From positions 1,488,001-1,552,000 of the forward strand of contig NZ_CP066802.1 of NCBI RefSeq assembly GCF_016598775.1: a stretch of DNA of 64,000 nt, in the 5' to 3' direction. Both the position numbers and the translations under genes were made by a program. Positions 29,757 to 39,412 of the stretch are shown here, piece by piece. The number at the start of each line of letters is the position of its first letter. The stretch's first letter is position 1. The notes below the pieces were generated by a model. It did no database searches. It was not told where the DNA came from and worked only from the letters and a program-made list of their open reading frames with translations. This stretch comes from Actinomyces weissii. GTDB taxonomy: Bacteria > Actinomycetota > Actinomycetes > Actinomycetales > Actinomycetaceae.

Positions 29757-30508
29757 GGACCATGAGCCTGTTACTTGCTGAGCTGTTGAAGCTGCGCCGC
29801 TCCTCGGTGTGGCTGGTGGTGGTGCTGCTGCCGGTGCTGGCGGTGGTGTCCGGCACGGTGAACTACCTGGCCAACCAGGAGACCTTGAGCGCTGGCTGGC
29901 AGTCCTACACCTCCCAGGTGCTGGTCTTCTACAGCCTGTTCTTCTGCGCCATGGGCGTGTCCCTGCTGGCGGCCACCGTCTGGCGGCCGGAGCACCGGGG
30001 CACGAGCTGGAACGCGATGCGCACCACGGGGAACGCGCCCTGGCGGGTGGCTGCGGCCAAGACCCTGGCGGCCAGCCTGCCGCTGGCGGCCATGCAGCTG
30101 GTGGTGCTGGCGCTGGCCTGGGTGGTGGGGGCCGTGCTGGGCCTGGGGCCGGTGGTGCCTGCGGCCTTCGTGGCGGAGTGCCTGCTGGTGGTCCTGGCCG
30201 CCCAGCCGTTGCTGGCCTTCCAGTCCCTGCTGAGTATGCGTATGCGCTCCTTCGCCGCGCCGGTGGCGGTGTGCTTCCTGGGGGTGGTGGTGGGCATGGG
30301 CCTGGTGGCCAGCAGCAGCCCGCTGGCCAAGCTGTGGCCCACCTCCCTGGTGACGGTCTGCCTGACCCTGGACTCCTCGGCGGTCAGCACCTCCGGGCAC
30401 CTGGACGCGGCCGGGATCCTGCCGGTGCTGCTGGGTGCGCTGGGCTGTGGGGCCGTCTGCTGGGGGCTGCTGGGGGTGGTGGCGCAGCGCACCGGCGGGG
30501 TGCGGTAG
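29753..30508 (+). CDS. ABC-2 type permease 2
   Basis: A 251-residue permease with six helices and the opening LLLAELLKLRRSSVWLVVVLLPVLAVVSG. The loop WRPEHRGTSWNAMRTT is shared with lantibiotic-immunity permeases of the MutG/SpaG type. The GTG at 29753 overlaps the upstream stop by four bases; an in-frame ATG at 29762 is the alternative. The set of one ATPase, two permeases and a divergent NarL-type two-component system suggests sensing and removal of a peptide antibiotic. The substrate is unknown. Confidence 0.87.
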   Translation: MRTMSLLLAELLKLRRSSVWLVVVLLPVLAVVSGTVNYLANQETLSAGWQSYTSQVLVFYSLFFCAMGVSLLAATVWRPEHRGTSWNAMRTTGNAPWRVAAAKTLAASLPLAAMQLVVLALAWVVGAVLGLGPVVPAAFVAECLLVVLAAQPLLAFQSLLSMRMRSFAAPVAVCFLGVVVGMGLVASSSPLAKLWPTSLVTVCLTLDSSAVSTSGHLDAAGILPVLLGALGCGAVCWGLLGVVAQRTGGVR

Positions 30509-30596
30509 GGCACCTCGGAAGGCTAGAACGGCCGGGCGGGCGCGGGCTCCGGGCAGTCGGCGGCTGAGGTGGGGCGGATCCGGTTAGGCTCAGGGC

Positions 30597-31259
30597 ATGT
30601 CTCTGCTTGACCGGATCCTGTCCTTCCTGGGGCGCAGCGCCAAGGACGCCGCCACCGACCTGCTGCGCAGCAAGATGCGCGACCTCACCGGCCCGGAGGC
30701 TGGCCCCAAGCCTTCCGGCTCCGGCTCCCGCAAGGAGGCCCCTGCCTCCTCGGCGCCTTCCTCCCGGGGCGGCTCCAAACGTGGCGGCGCGGGCAGCGGG
30801 CCCCGGCCCAAGGCCCGCACCAGCCCGCAGGAGGGGGCTCATGCGGGGGTGGCGGTCTACGACGTCGCCGCCCACGGCCTGCCAGACTTCCAGTACCGCC
30901 CCTCCAGCGACGGCGACGCGGACCCGGGCGAGGTCGTGTGGACCTGGGTGCCGTTCGAGGAGGACCCCAGCCAGGGCAAGGACCGTCCGGTGCTGGTGCT
31001 CTCCCGGCACCAGGGCAGCCTGGTGGTGGCCCAGCTGACCAGCAAGGACCATGACCGTGACGCCGCCCAGGAGGCCTCTTGGGGCCGGTACTGGTTCGAC
31101 GTCGGCTCCGGCCCCTGGGACCCGCGGGGACGCCGCTCCGAGATGCGCCTGGACCGGCTGCTGCTGGTGGATCCTGGGGCTGTGCGCCGGGAGGGGGCCA
31201 CCATGCCGCGCACCACCTTTGAGGCCGCGACCCGGGCGCTGCGCCAGCACTGGGCCTGA
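30597..31259 (+). CDS. PemK/MazF-fold family protein
   Basis: A 220-residue protein. The C-terminal half (GEVVWTWVPFEEDPSQGKDRPVLVLSRHQGSLVVAQLTSKDHD) has the PemK/MazF growth-inhibitor fold. The N-terminal 80 residues are Lys/Ser/Gly-rich and probably disordered. No antitoxin gene accompanies it. Homologues with the PFEEDPSQGKDRPVL motif are widespread as single chromosomal genes in actinobacteria, so it may act as an RNA-binding or RNase protein rather than a classical toxin. It starts at ATG 30597 and precedes rpsT. Confidence 0.82.
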   Translation: MSLLDRILSFLGRSAKDAATDLLRSKMRDLTGPEAGPKPSGSGSRKEAPASSAPSSRGGSKRGGAGSGPRPKARTSPQEGAHAGVAVYDVAAHGLPDFQYRPSSDGDADPGEVVWTWVPFEEDPSQGKDRPVLVLSRHQGSLVVAQLTSKDHDRDAAQEASWGRYWFDVGSGPWDPRGRRSEMRLDRLLLVDPGAVRREGATMPRTTFEAATRALRQHWA

Positions 31260-31500
31260 GCCTGGCGGCCCCGAGCTGGGCCCCCACCCACCATGACCGC
31301 GACCAACCTCACGCCGTCGTCCCGCCGCAGGCGCCCGGGCTGAGCACCCGCAATGCTAAAGTCACCCATTGGACCTCTGGCCTGGCCGGCTGCGGGGTCC
31401 AGCGACCGGGCTCGCCGGGTGCTTCCACCACCTCTTGGCCCGTGGCGCGAACCCTCTCTCCGGCCACCGACCACACCCGAACAAGAAAGCTTCACCAACC

Positions 31501-31761
31501 GTGGCGAACATCAAGTCCCAGATCAAGCGCATCAAGACCAACGAGAAGGCCCGCCTGCGCAACCAGTCCGTCAAGTCCGAGCTCAAGACCTACGTGCGCC
31601 GCGTGCGCGAGGCCATTGCCGCGGGCGACAAGGAGCTCGCCACCGAGCACCTGCGCAAGGCCTGCCGCAAGCTCGACAAGGCCGCCTCCAAGGGCATCAT
31701 CCACAAGAACCAGGCCTCCAACCGCAAGTCCAAGCTCGCTAAGCAGGTCGAGGCCCTCTGA
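31501..31761 (+). CDS. rpsT: 30S ribosomal protein S20
   Basis: S20 binds 16S rRNA early in 30S assembly. The 86-residue basic protein reads [20 protein letters not shown] at its start and contains the usual [18 protein letters not shown] near the end. The start is GTG 31501, which gives the standard S20 N-terminus; the ribosome binding site is weak. A strong hairpin follows 19 bp after the stop. Confidence 0.97.
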   Translation: MANIKSQIKRIKTNEKARLRNQSVKSELKTYVRRVREAIAAGDKELATEHLRKACRKLDKAASKGIIHKNQASNRKSKLAKQVEAL

Positions 31762-31780
31762 GAAAGCCTCCCATGACACC

Positions 31781-31816
31781 GACGGCGCCGCTCCCCTCCC
31801 GGGACGCGGCGCCGTC
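31781..31816 (+). terminator. Hairpin terminator after rpsT
   Basis: A perfect 11-bp stem, GACGGCGCCGC/GCGGCGCCGTC, with a 14-base loop. The next bases are GCCTTGC, not a U-run. It lies between rpsT and the DUF1846 gene. Confidence 0.75.
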
Positions 31817-31890
31817 GCCTTGCTGCCGGGCGCTCCCCCTGCCCACTCCCCCTACCCCTTGCCCTCCACTGCCCCGCTGACAGGAGACCC

Positions 31891-33381
31891 ATGCACCGCA
31901 CCGGATTCGACACCCATAAGTACCTGACCCTCCAGTCAGAGCACATTGCCGCCCGCCGCGCCCAGTTCGGCGGCACGCTCTACCTGGAGTTCGGTGGCAA
32001 GCTGGTTGACGACATGCACGCCGCCCGTGTCCTGCCAGGGTTCAAGCCGGACAACAAGATCAGCACCCTGGCCAAGCTCGCCGACGACGTCGAGATCCTG
32101 GTGGCCGTGAACGCCAAGGACTTCGCACGCAACAAGGTGCGGGCGGACCTGGGCACCACCTACGAGGACGAGGTGCTGCGGCACATCGACGCCTTCGGGG
32201 AGTACGGGCTGAGGCTGGGGGCGGTGGTCATCACCCAGTGGAGCGACGACATCCAGCAGGCCCAGGAGCTCAAGCGCAAGCTGGAGCTGCTCGGCATCCG
32301 CGTGTACCGGCACTTCCCGATCCCCGGCTACCCCAACGACGTCGCCCGCATCGTCTCCCCGGAGGGCTACGGCCGCAACGAGTACATCGAGACCAGCCGC
32401 CCACTGGTGGTGGTCACCGCCCCCGGGCCCGGCTCCGGCAAGATGGCCACCTGCTTGTCACAGATGTACCACGACCACCAGCGTGGCAAGGCCTCCGGCT
32501 ACGCCAAGTGGGAGACCTTCCCCATCTGGAACCTGCCCCTGGACCACCCGGTCAACATCGCCTACGAGGCGGCCACCGCCGACCTGGACGACGTCAACAT
32601 GATCGACCCCTTCCACCTGGCCGCCCACGGCGTCCAGACGGTCAACTACAACCGGGACGTGGAGATCTTCCCCGTGCTGCAGCGCCTGTTCGAGCAGATC
32701 CTCGGCCAGTGCCCCTACCAGTCCCCCACCGACATGGGGGTGAACATGGCGGGCTACTCCATCAGTGACGACGAGGCCTGCCGGGAGGCCTCCAAGCAGG
32801 AGGTCATCCGCCGCTACTACAAGGCGCTGGTGACCGAGAAGAAGGAGATGGCGGAGCCCGTCCAGTCCGAGCGGATCGCCCTGCTGCTGACCAAGCTGGG
32901 CACCCGGCCCGAGGACCGGCCCGTGGTCACCCCCACGCGCCGCCTGGCTGAGGCCACCCAGCAGCCCGCGGCCTCTATCGAGCTGCCTGACGGCACCATC
33001 GTGCAGGGCAAGACCTCGGCGCTGCTGGGGGCCTGCTCCGCCATGCTGCTCAACGCGCTCAAGACCCTGGCCGGGATCGACCACCAGGTGGAGCTGCTGG
33101 CCAAGTCCTCTATCGAGCCGATCCAGACCCTCAAGACCCAGCACCTGGGCTCCCGCAACCCGCGCCTGCACACCGACGAGGTGCTGATCGCCCTGGCCGT
33201 GTCCGCGGCCACGGACGACAACGCCCGCCTGGCGCTGGAGCAGCTGGAGGCGCTGCGGGGCTGTGACGTGCACACCTCCACGATCCTGGGCAGCGTCGAC
33301 GAGGGCATCTTCCGTTCCCTGGGGGTGCAGGTCACCAACGAGCCGGTGTACGCCACCAAGTCGCTGTACCGCAAGCGCTGA
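31891..33381 (+). CDS. DUF1846 (UPF0371) protein
   Basis: A 496-residue cytoplasmic protein of the conserved UPF0371/DUF1846 family. Recognisable segments are [78 protein letters not shown] and [16 protein letters not shown]. The [16 protein letters not shown] stretch resembles a nucleotide-binding loop. Structures exist for the family, but its reaction is not settled. The ATG at 31891 follows CAGGAGACCC. Length is typical. Confidence 0.94.
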   Translation: MHRTGFDTHKYLTLQSEHIAARRAQFGGTLYLEFGGKLVDDMHAARVLPGFKPDNKISTLAKLADDVEILVAVNAKDFARNKVRADLGTTYEDEVLRHIDAFGEYGLRLGAVVITQWSDDIQQAQELKRKLELLGIRVYRHFPIPGYPNDVARIVSPEGYGRNEYIETSRPLVVVTAPGPGSGKMATCLSQMYHDHQRGKASGYAKWETFPIWNLPLDHPVNIAYEAATADLDDVNMIDPFHLAAHGVQTVNYNRDVEIFPVLQRLFEQILGQCPYQSPTDMGVNMAGYSISDDEACREASKQEVIRRYYKALVTEKKEMAEPVQSERIALLLTKLGTRPEDRPVVTPTRRLAEATQQPAASIELPDGTIVQGKTSALLGACSAMLLNALKTLAGIDHQVELLAKSSIEPIQTLKTQHLGSRNPRLHTDEVLIALAVSAATDDNARLALEQLEALRGCDVHTSTILGSVDEGIFRSLGVQVTNEPVYATKSLYRKR

Positions 33382-33511
33382 GCGGTGCCGACGGCGGGGC
33401 GGGGACACCGCGTCCGGGCCCCCGGGCCTGGGCGTCTGGGACCTGGGGCACGGCGTCGGGAGCCTGCGGCCTGCCGTCCGGGCCTGGACTCCGCCCCACC
33501 CCGCCCCGCCG

Positions 33512-34897
33512 CTAGCCGACCAGCGGGTCCTGCGGCGGGTAGGCGAAGCGCCGTAGCCGGGCACGCATGGCCAGCGCCGCAGCGGCAGACACCGGCCCCA
33601 CCCGCCCCAGGAACATCAGGACCATGAGCACGCCCCAGGAGCCGTGGCTGATCCGGGGCGTGATCCCGGTAGACAGGCCCACGGTGCCGAAGGCCGAGAT
33701 CGCCTCAAAGGACAGGGCCTCGTTCGGCAGGCTCTCCAGGGAGGCCATGGCCAGCACCCCGCCGAATACCACCGCCACCCCCAGCACCGCCACGGACAGG
33801 GACTGGCGGATGCAGGCCTCGGACACGCGCCGTCCACCCACCACCGTGACCTGCTCGCCGGAGACCTCGGTGAGCACCGTAAGCAGCAGCACGGCCACGG
33901 TGGTGACCTTGAGCCCGCCCGCCGTGCCTGCGGTGCCGCCCCCGATCACCATCAGGGCGTTGGTGACCAGCAGGGTGGAGCCGGTGACGTGGTCGTAGTC
34001 GATCGAGTTGAAGCCTGCGGTGCGGGGGAAGACGGTCCCCCCTAGCGCCCCCAGGAGCTTGCCGGACAGGCCCTGGGAGCCCAGGGTCGCGGGGTTGCTC
34101 CACTCCAGCGCCAGCACGGCCAGGAACCCGGCGGCCAGTAGCAGGAGGCTGGCCCCCACCGTCAGGCGCAGGTGCACCGACCACAGGCGCCTGGGGGCCG
34201 TGCCACGCAGCCGGTCCAGCAGCTCGTTCCACACGGGGAAGCCCAGGCCGCCGAGCACCACGGCCGTGCACACCGGCACCATCACCCAGGGGTCGGCGTT
34301 GAAGCCCACCAGGTTGTCCGGGTACAGCGCGAATCCCGCGTTGTTGAAGGCGGACACGGCATGGAACAGGCCGTGGTAGAGCGCCCGCTCCGGCGGGTAT
34401 CCCAGGGCCAGGAACCGCAGGGTGAGCAGCAGGGCCACCACCGACTCGCACACCAGCGACAGGGTGAGGATCCGTAGCGGCAGCCGCCGGATGCCCTTGA
34501 GGCTGGTGCGGGTCTCGGTCTGGGCTATGCGGGCGAGCACGGAGCTGGCCCGGCCGGTGACGGTGAACACGATCATGGAGGTCAGGGTCATGATGCCGAA
34601 GCCACCCACCTGGATGAGCAGGAGGATTACCGCCTGCCCCGCGTGGCTCCAGTGCGAGGCGGTGTCCACCACGGCCAGGCCGGTGATGCACAGGGCTGAC
34701 ATGGCGGTGAAGGAGGCCTCCCACCAGCTGGTCTGCCCGTCCTTAGTGGCCCAGGGCAGCCACAGCAGCAGGGTGCCCAGCAGCCAGCCGGCCAGGTAGG
34801 CGGCGGGCACGATCCGTGCCGGGTGCAGCAGGAGCCCACGCCCCTTGCTCAGAATCGCCAGGACCTGGCGGCGGAGTCGGGGCTGGGGGCTAGGCAC
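33512..34897 (-). CDS. TrkH/KtrB-type potassium uptake protein
   Basis: A 461-residue potassium channel-like transporter subunit with the usual MPM repeats. Selectivity-filter regions appear as ALCITGLAVVDT, HAVSAFNNAGFALYPDN, PRTAGFNSIDYD and AFGTVGLSTGITP. It resembles KtrB, which needs a KtrA-type regulatory partner; none is in this window. It is convergent with the DUF1846 gene. Sodium dependence cannot be judged from sequence alone. Confidence 0.93.
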   Translation of the reverse strand: MPSPQPRLRRQVLAILSKGRGLLLHPARIVPAAYLAGWLLGTLLLWLPWATKDGQTSWWEASFTAMSALCITGLAVVDTASHWSHAGQAVILLLIQVGGFGIMTLTSMIVFTVTGRASSVLARIAQTETRTSLKGIRRLPLRILTLSLVCESVVALLLTLRFLALGYPPERALYHGLFHAVSAFNNAGFALYPDNLVGFNADPWVMVPVCTAVVLGGLGFPVWNELLDRLRGTAPRRLWSVHLRLTVGASLLLLAAGFLAVLALEWSNPATLGSQGLSGKLLGALGGTVFPRTAGFNSIDYDHVTGSTLLVTNALMVIGGGTAGTAGGLKVTTVAVLLLTVLTEVSGEQVTVVGGRRVSEACIRQSLSVAVLGVAVVFGGVLAMASLESLPNEALSFEAISAFGTVGLSTGITPRISHGSWGVLMVLMFLGRVGPVSAAAALAMRARLRRFAYPPQDPLVG

Positions 34898-35053
34898 GCG
34901 CGCCAGGGTACCTACTGCGGGCGTCCCAGAGGGTGAACGGGTCTGGTGCTGGTTCCCTGACCGGCGGACCGAGACGGCCCCGCGCCCAGCACCCGAACTG
35001 GGTGCTTAAGGTCCTTCTGCCAACAGAGCAAGCCGGACGACGACGGCGCGGCC

Positions 35054-35153
35054 GCTGCGCACACCGTCAGTCCTGCCCAGCAGCCCGCCGGGTGCCCGGC
35101 CGAGGGCACCCCCAGGTGCTGCGCACGCCGTCAGTCCTGCCCGGCGGCCCGCC
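35054..35153. repeat. 35-bp direct repeat upstream of KtrB gene
   Basis: Two copies (35054-35088 and 35119-35153) of a 35-bp sequence starting CTGCGCACACCGTCAGTCCT differ at three positions. They lie between holA and the KtrB gene, just after the holA stop. No role is apparent. Confidence 0.7.
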
Positions 35154-35157
35154 CCTG

Positions 35158-36186
35158 TCAGCGGCGGCGGGCCTGGGCCGCGCGGCGGCGGGCGGAGCAG
35201 ATGTCCAGCACCGCCCGCTCCACGGCGTACACGGCGTCCCGGCTGCCGCCTTTGACGGCGACGTCCGCCTTGGCGACGGCGACGATCGCGGCGGCCAGGG
35301 CGTCGTCGTTCCAGCCGGAGAGCTCCTTGCGGGCACGCTCCACCTGCCAGGGGGCCATGCCCAGGTTGCGTCCCTGCACCCCGGAGCGTCCGGAGACGGC
35401 GGCCACCCGCGCCAGCTGGCGGACCTTGGTGGCCAGGGCCGATACCACCAGCACCGGGTCCGTGCCGGTGGCCACGGCGTGCCGCAGGGAGGTGATGGCC
35501 AGGGAGACGTTCCCGCAGACGGCGGCGTCGGCCACGGAGAAGCCGGTGGCCTCGATGCGTCCGGCGTAGTAGGTGCGCACCTGGGCAGCCGTGATCTGGC
35601 CCTGGGTGTCAGCCAGGAACTGGTCGGTGGCGGCGCAGAGCTCCCGCAGGTCGTTGCCCAGGGCGTCTACCAGGGCGCCGACGGCGGCGGGCTCGATGCT
35701 GCGGCCCGCGCGGCGCACGTCAGCGGTGACCAGGGCGGCCTTGTCCTTGGGGGACTTGACCGGCTCGCAGGAGACCACCGGGTAGGGGGAGGCCTTGATG
35801 GCGTCCAGGAGCTTCTTGCCGCGCAGGCCGCCGTTGTGCCGCAGGACCACGTGCACCTCAGGGTCGGCGCGCGGCAGGTAGGCGAGCAGGTCGTTCAGGA
35901 GGGCGTCGTTCATCTGCTCCAGCTCTGGCACGAGCACCAGGCGCGGCTCCCCGAACAGCGAGGGTGAGACCAGGGCGTCCAGCTGGTGCGGCTCGTAGGT
36001 GGCGGCCTCTACCCGTGTGACCTCCGTGGCGGGGTCGGCCTGGCGGGCCTGATGCAGCAGGCGGGAGACGGCACGGTCCGCGAGCAGCCCCTCCCCGCCC
36101 CGTACCAGGACTATCGGGGCCAGCTGTGCCTGGTCCCAGCTGATGCCTGCCGGGGCGGGGCGGGTGGAGCGAGTGCGTGCGGCCAT
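35158..36186 (-). CDS. holA: DNA polymerase III delta subunit
   Basis: HolA opens the beta sliding clamp during loading. The ATPase-fold N-terminal domain contains PIVLVRGGEGLLADRAVSRLLHQAR, LFGEPRLVLVPELE and RHNGGLRGKKLLDAI. The C-terminal collar domain has GMAPWQVERARKELSGWNDDALAAAIVAVAKADVAVKGG. I chose ATG 36186 (MAARTRSTRP), giving 342 residues; a longer frame reaches 36456, but the added 90 residues lack homology and would overlap comEC. It follows comEC on the same strand with a 257-bp gap. Confidence 0.93.
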   Translation of the reverse strand: MAARTRSTRPAPAGISWDQAQLAPIVLVRGGEGLLADRAVSRLLHQARQADPATEVTRVEAATYEPHQLDALVSPSLFGEPRLVLVPELEQMNDALLNDLLAYLPRADPEVHVVLRHNGGLRGKKLLDAIKASPYPVVSCEPVKSPKDKAALVTADVRRAGRSIEPAAVGALVDALGNDLRELCAATDQFLADTQGQITAAQVRTYYAGRIEATGFSVADAAVCGNVSLAITSLRHAVATGTDPVLVVSALATKVRQLARVAAVSGRSGVQGRNLGMAPWQVERARKELSGWNDDALAAAIVAVAKADVAVKGGSRDAVYAVERAVLDICSARRRAAQARRR

Positions 36187-36443
36187 GGTCCAAGCCTGCC
36201 ACGGAGCCCTGACAGGCTCCGCGTGGCGCGCACTCTCTGCCGCCCTGGCCGGGACGCGACCTTGGCCGCTGCGGGCCTCGGTGCCCGTACGGGGCTGGGC
36301 TCCGTGGGCTGCCAGTGGGCACGTAGGCCGCCTATCCGGGCAACGCAGCACCGGTGTCACCACCGGCGGAACGGTACCGCACGGCCCTCTGCTCCCAGCG
36401 CCGGGACACCGCTGCCCTACTGGGCCTGGCTGGCCGCCTCGGG

Positions 36444-38297
36444 TCAGCACTGCCACAGGCGCTCCTGGCGACGGCGTCGTCGTCGCTGCCGCCAGCGCCT
36501 CCCCCAGCGTGCGGCCTGCACTGCCCCCAGCTCCACCGCCGCGAGCAGCAGCGCCCCGGTGGTCCCAGCGGGCCAGGGCAGGCTGGCGGCAGGCAGCCGC
36601 GCACAGCCTTCAGCCACCAGCACTATCCAGGAGCAGCCAGCCAGGGCGGGCAGCGCGGCTAGCCCCGCCCCCGCGCCACTTAGAGGTGCCAGCAGCGAGG
36701 CCAGCAGCCCGCTGACGGTGCTCAGGGCGACCGCCGGGGCAGCCAGCACATTGGCCACAAGCGCCCAGGGGCTCCACTGGGGACGCAGCAGCACCAGCAC
36801 CGGGGCGCAGGCGAGCTGGGCCACGAGCGGCAGCGCGGTGGCAGCCGCCAGCCACCGGGGCAGCAGGACGCTCAGCCAGGCCGCGACCGGCCGGGACCAC
36901 AGCAGGATCGCCGTGGTGGCCAGCACGGACAGGGCAAAGCCGTAGTCGCGGGCCTGCCAGGGGTCCAGCAGGAGGAGCACCAGCACCCCGCCGCACAGGG
37001 CGGGCAGGGCCACGGAGGGGCGCCCGCGCAGCACCCCCAGCAGCATGACGGCACCCATGGTGGTGGCCCTTAGCACGGAGCCCCCGGGGCGCACCAGCAC
37101 CACCAGAGCAGCCAGGACCAGGGCGCCCGCCAGGGCCCGGGCCGGGCGCGGCAGCACCCCCAGGGCGGCCAGCACCAGCCCCAGGACTATGGCCACGTGC
37201 TGCCCGGACACGGCGGTCAGGTGCGTCAGGGAGACGGTGCGCATGTCCTCCCGCAGGCCGGTGGGCAGCTTGGAGTCGTCCCCCAGGGCCAGGCCCAGCA
37301 CCAGCTCCCGGCTGCCTGCCGGTGGGTCCGGGCCGGGCGGGTCCAGGCCCTGCAGCACGCTGCGCACCTGTCCGCGCAGCCGCTCCACCCCGCCAGCCAG
37401 GCCGCTGGGCGGGGCCAGGGAACGGACCTGGGGGCTGCGTACCAGGCATACGGCACGCTCCCCCGCCCCGGCAGGCTGCACGGTGGTGCGTACCCGCACC
37501 TGCTCCCCCAGGCGCATGGTCTGCCAGGGCCCACGGCTGATGACACGGGCCTGCAGGTGGCTGGGCTGGCCGTCCACGGTCTCGACGTCGATCTCGGTGT
37601 AGACGGTGCCGTGGCCGCCGACCACCTCCAGGGGAGCCTGCTTGAGGGTGCCGATGACGGTAACCGGCTGCCGGTTGACGGCCGCCTGGGACAGTGGGTC
37701 TGCCTGGCGGACGGCCAGTTGGGCGCTGGTGACCAGCAGCATGGCGACGACGGCCACGACCCCCAGCAGCAGGCTGGCAGTGGTGGAGCCGACATTGGCC
37801 GCGGGCAGGTCCTGGGCCCCTGGACGCGGGTCCAGGCGGTGCCGGGGCGGCCTGAAGCGGTGGGCTAGAGCCAGCAGCCCTAGCGCCACCAGGCTGGCCG
37901 CCGCCCCTTGTAGGGCTACGCGCTGCCAGGCCTGCGGACCGGTGACGGCGGTCGCGTACCAGGCGGTGGCCCAGGCCGCGAGCGCTGCTGGTGCCAGCCG
38001 CAGGTCCAGGGCGGCGGGTGCCTGGGGGCGCAGCGCAGCCGGGGAGCCCTGTGGGTGCGGGGCAGCGGGCGCGTCCTGCCGTCCCCTGGGAGCTCCTGGT
38101 ACCTGGGGACGTTGGGAGCCTGCGGGCGCCGGAGGGATTGAAGAGGACGCAGAATCCTGCAGGCTCGGGGTGAAGGATCCTGGCAGGTGCGGTGTGGAGC
38201 GCACGCGCGGGCGCGGGCATGCAGCGGACGGTCTCAGGCGCGTTGCCTGGGGCGTGGAGCGCACGCGCGGGCGCGGGGCACCTGCTGGGGCACTCAT
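36444..38297 (-). CDS. comEC: ComEC/Rec2 DNA-uptake channel (no C-terminal hydrolase domain)
   Basis: ComEC forms the membrane channel for transforming DNA. The competence domain is present: LTAVSGQHVAIVLGLVLAALGVLPR, RPGGSVLRATTMGAVMLLGVLRGRPS and DPWQARDYGFALSVLATTAILL, with about ten helices. At 617 residues it lacks the metallo-beta-lactamase domain found at the C-terminus of many ComEC proteins; shorter forms occur in other actinobacteria. The first 100 residues are Pro/Arg-rich and repeat RPRVRSTP twice. Its ATG overlaps comEA by four bases, so they are translated together. Confidence 0.93.
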   Translation of the reverse strand: MSAPAGAPRPRVRSTPQATRLRPSAACPRPRVRSTPHLPGSFTPSLQDSASSSIPPAPAGSQRPQVPGAPRGRQDAPAAPHPQGSPAALRPQAPAALDLRLAPAALAAWATAWYATAVTGPQAWQRVALQGAAASLVALGLLALAHRFRPPRHRLDPRPGAQDLPAANVGSTTASLLLGVVAVVAMLLVTSAQLAVRQADPLSQAAVNRQPVTVIGTLKQAPLEVVGGHGTVYTEIDVETVDGQPSHLQARVISRGPWQTMRLGEQVRVRTTVQPAGAGERAVCLVRSPQVRSLAPPSGLAGGVERLRGQVRSVLQGLDPPGPDPPAGSRELVLGLALGDDSKLPTGLREDMRTVSLTHLTAVSGQHVAIVLGLVLAALGVLPRPARALAGALVLAALVVLVRPGGSVLRATTMGAVMLLGVLRGRPSVALPALCGGVLVLLLLDPWQARDYGFALSVLATTAILLWSRPVAAWLSVLLPRWLAAATALPLVAQLACAPVLVLLRPQWSPWALVANVLAAPAVALSTVSGLLASLLAPLSGAGAGLAALPALAGCSWIVLVAEGCARLPAASLPWPAGTTGALLLAAVELGAVQAARWGRRWRQRRRRRRQERLWQC

Positions 38298-39142
38298 GTG
38301 GTCGCCTCCTGGCGCAGGCCCTCCAGGACGGCGGGGCCGATGCCGGGGACGTCGGTGAGGTCCTCGACCGTGGCGAAGGGACCGTGCTCGTTGCGGTAGG
38401 CGATTATCCGCTTGGCCAGGGTGGGGCCGATGCCGGGCAGGGTCTCCAGGGCGCTGGCCTCGGCGGTGTTCACGTTGACCTTGCCTGCCGGCCCACCGCC
38501 TGGGGCTGCTCCCGCGCCGGGGCCCGCCCCGGTCTGGCTCCCCTCAGCCCCGGCCGGGGCCGCTGGTGGGGACTCACCGACCTTGGGTACGCGCACCTGC
38601 TCGCCGTCGTTGAGCACCCGGGCCAGGTTCAGGGACTGAGTGTCGGCCTCAGGGCTGGCTCCCCCGGCGGCGGCCACGGCGTCGGCCACGCGGGAGCCCG
38701 CAGGCAGGCGCTGGACCGAGGGGTTGCCCACCGCCCCGGTGACGTGGACGGTGACCTCCCCGGCGGGTACCTTCTGCGCACCGGGTCCCGGGGAGACTCC
38801 TGCCTGCCTGCCACCGGGGCCGCCGCCGTCTGTGCCACCGGGGTAGACGTTGTCTGTGCCACCGGGGCCGCCGCCGTCTGTGCCACCGGGGCTGGCTGTG
38901 CCTTGCGGGGCTGCTGCCAGCGCGGTCCCCGGTGCCGTAACCGGGGCCCTGAGGACGGCGTGCGCCGCCAGGGCGAGGGCCAGGGTTATCAGGGCGCAGC
39001 CAGCGGCGATAGCCACGCGCGGGGCCAGGGCGTAGCGGCGCGGGTGGTGCACCGTCGGCTGGGGCTCGACCGTGTAGGCGCGGCGCACCAGCTCATCGAG
39101 CCTGCGCCTGCCTCCCCGCCCTAGGACCCTCCTGCCTGCCAT
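38294..39142 (-). CDS. comEA: ComEA DNA-binding competence protein
   Basis: ComEA is a membrane-anchored DNA receptor for transformation. One transmembrane segment is at residues 43-65. Then comes a Gly-rich linker with three GGTDGGGPGG-type repeats, an SLBB domain (VTVHVTGAVGNPSVQRLPAGSRVADAVAAAGG), and C-terminal helix-hairpin-helix motifs (VNVNTAEASALETLPGIGPTLAKRII ... LTDVPGIGPAVLEGL). It leads comEC-holA, the usual actinobacterial arrangement. Confidence 0.96.
   Translation of the reverse strand: MAGRRVLGRGGRRRLDELVRRAYTVEPQPTVHHPRRYALAPRVAIAAGCALITLALALAAHAVLRAPVTAPGTALAAAPQGTASPGGTDGGGPGGTDNVYPGGTDGGGPGGRQAGVSPGPGAQKVPAGEVTVHVTGAVGNPSVQRLPAGSRVADAVAAAGGASPEADTQSLNLARVLNDGEQVRVPKVGESPPAAPAGAEGSQTGAGPGAGAAPGGGPAGKVNVNTAEASALETLPGIGPTLAKRIIAYRNEHGPFATVEDLTDVPGIGPAVLEGLRQEATT
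38811..38895. repeat. Short in-frame repeats in comEA linker
   Basis: Three tandem copies of a roughly 27-bp unit around TCTGTGCCACCGGGG encode the GGTDGGGPGG linker of ComEA. The units keep frame, so copy-number change would alter only linker length. Confidence 0.7.
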
Positions 39143-39412
39143 AACGGCAAGTTACGGTGCCGCGCCCCTGGCACCGCCCGCACGCATCTCTGCGGTGTAC
39201 GGGCGAGTCATTCGAGCACCTGTGCAGCGCGGACCTGTCTGGGGACCACCCCAGCCAGGCACACAGAAGCCCCGTCCTGTGGGCGGCGCCCCGCAGCAAG
39301 CTGCCCAGTCCAGCGCACCAGGCCCCGCTCGGAGATCGTCCCAGCCGGGACTGCACAGCAGGTCGTCCCCGCCGCACAGCCAGCACTCAGGCCTACTGCG
39401 CAACGCGCCCCG

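Noticed and set aside
30597..31259. Complete PemK/MazF toxin-antitoxin module
   Set aside because: No antitoxin gene is adjacent; upstream and downstream genes are an ABC permease and rpsT.
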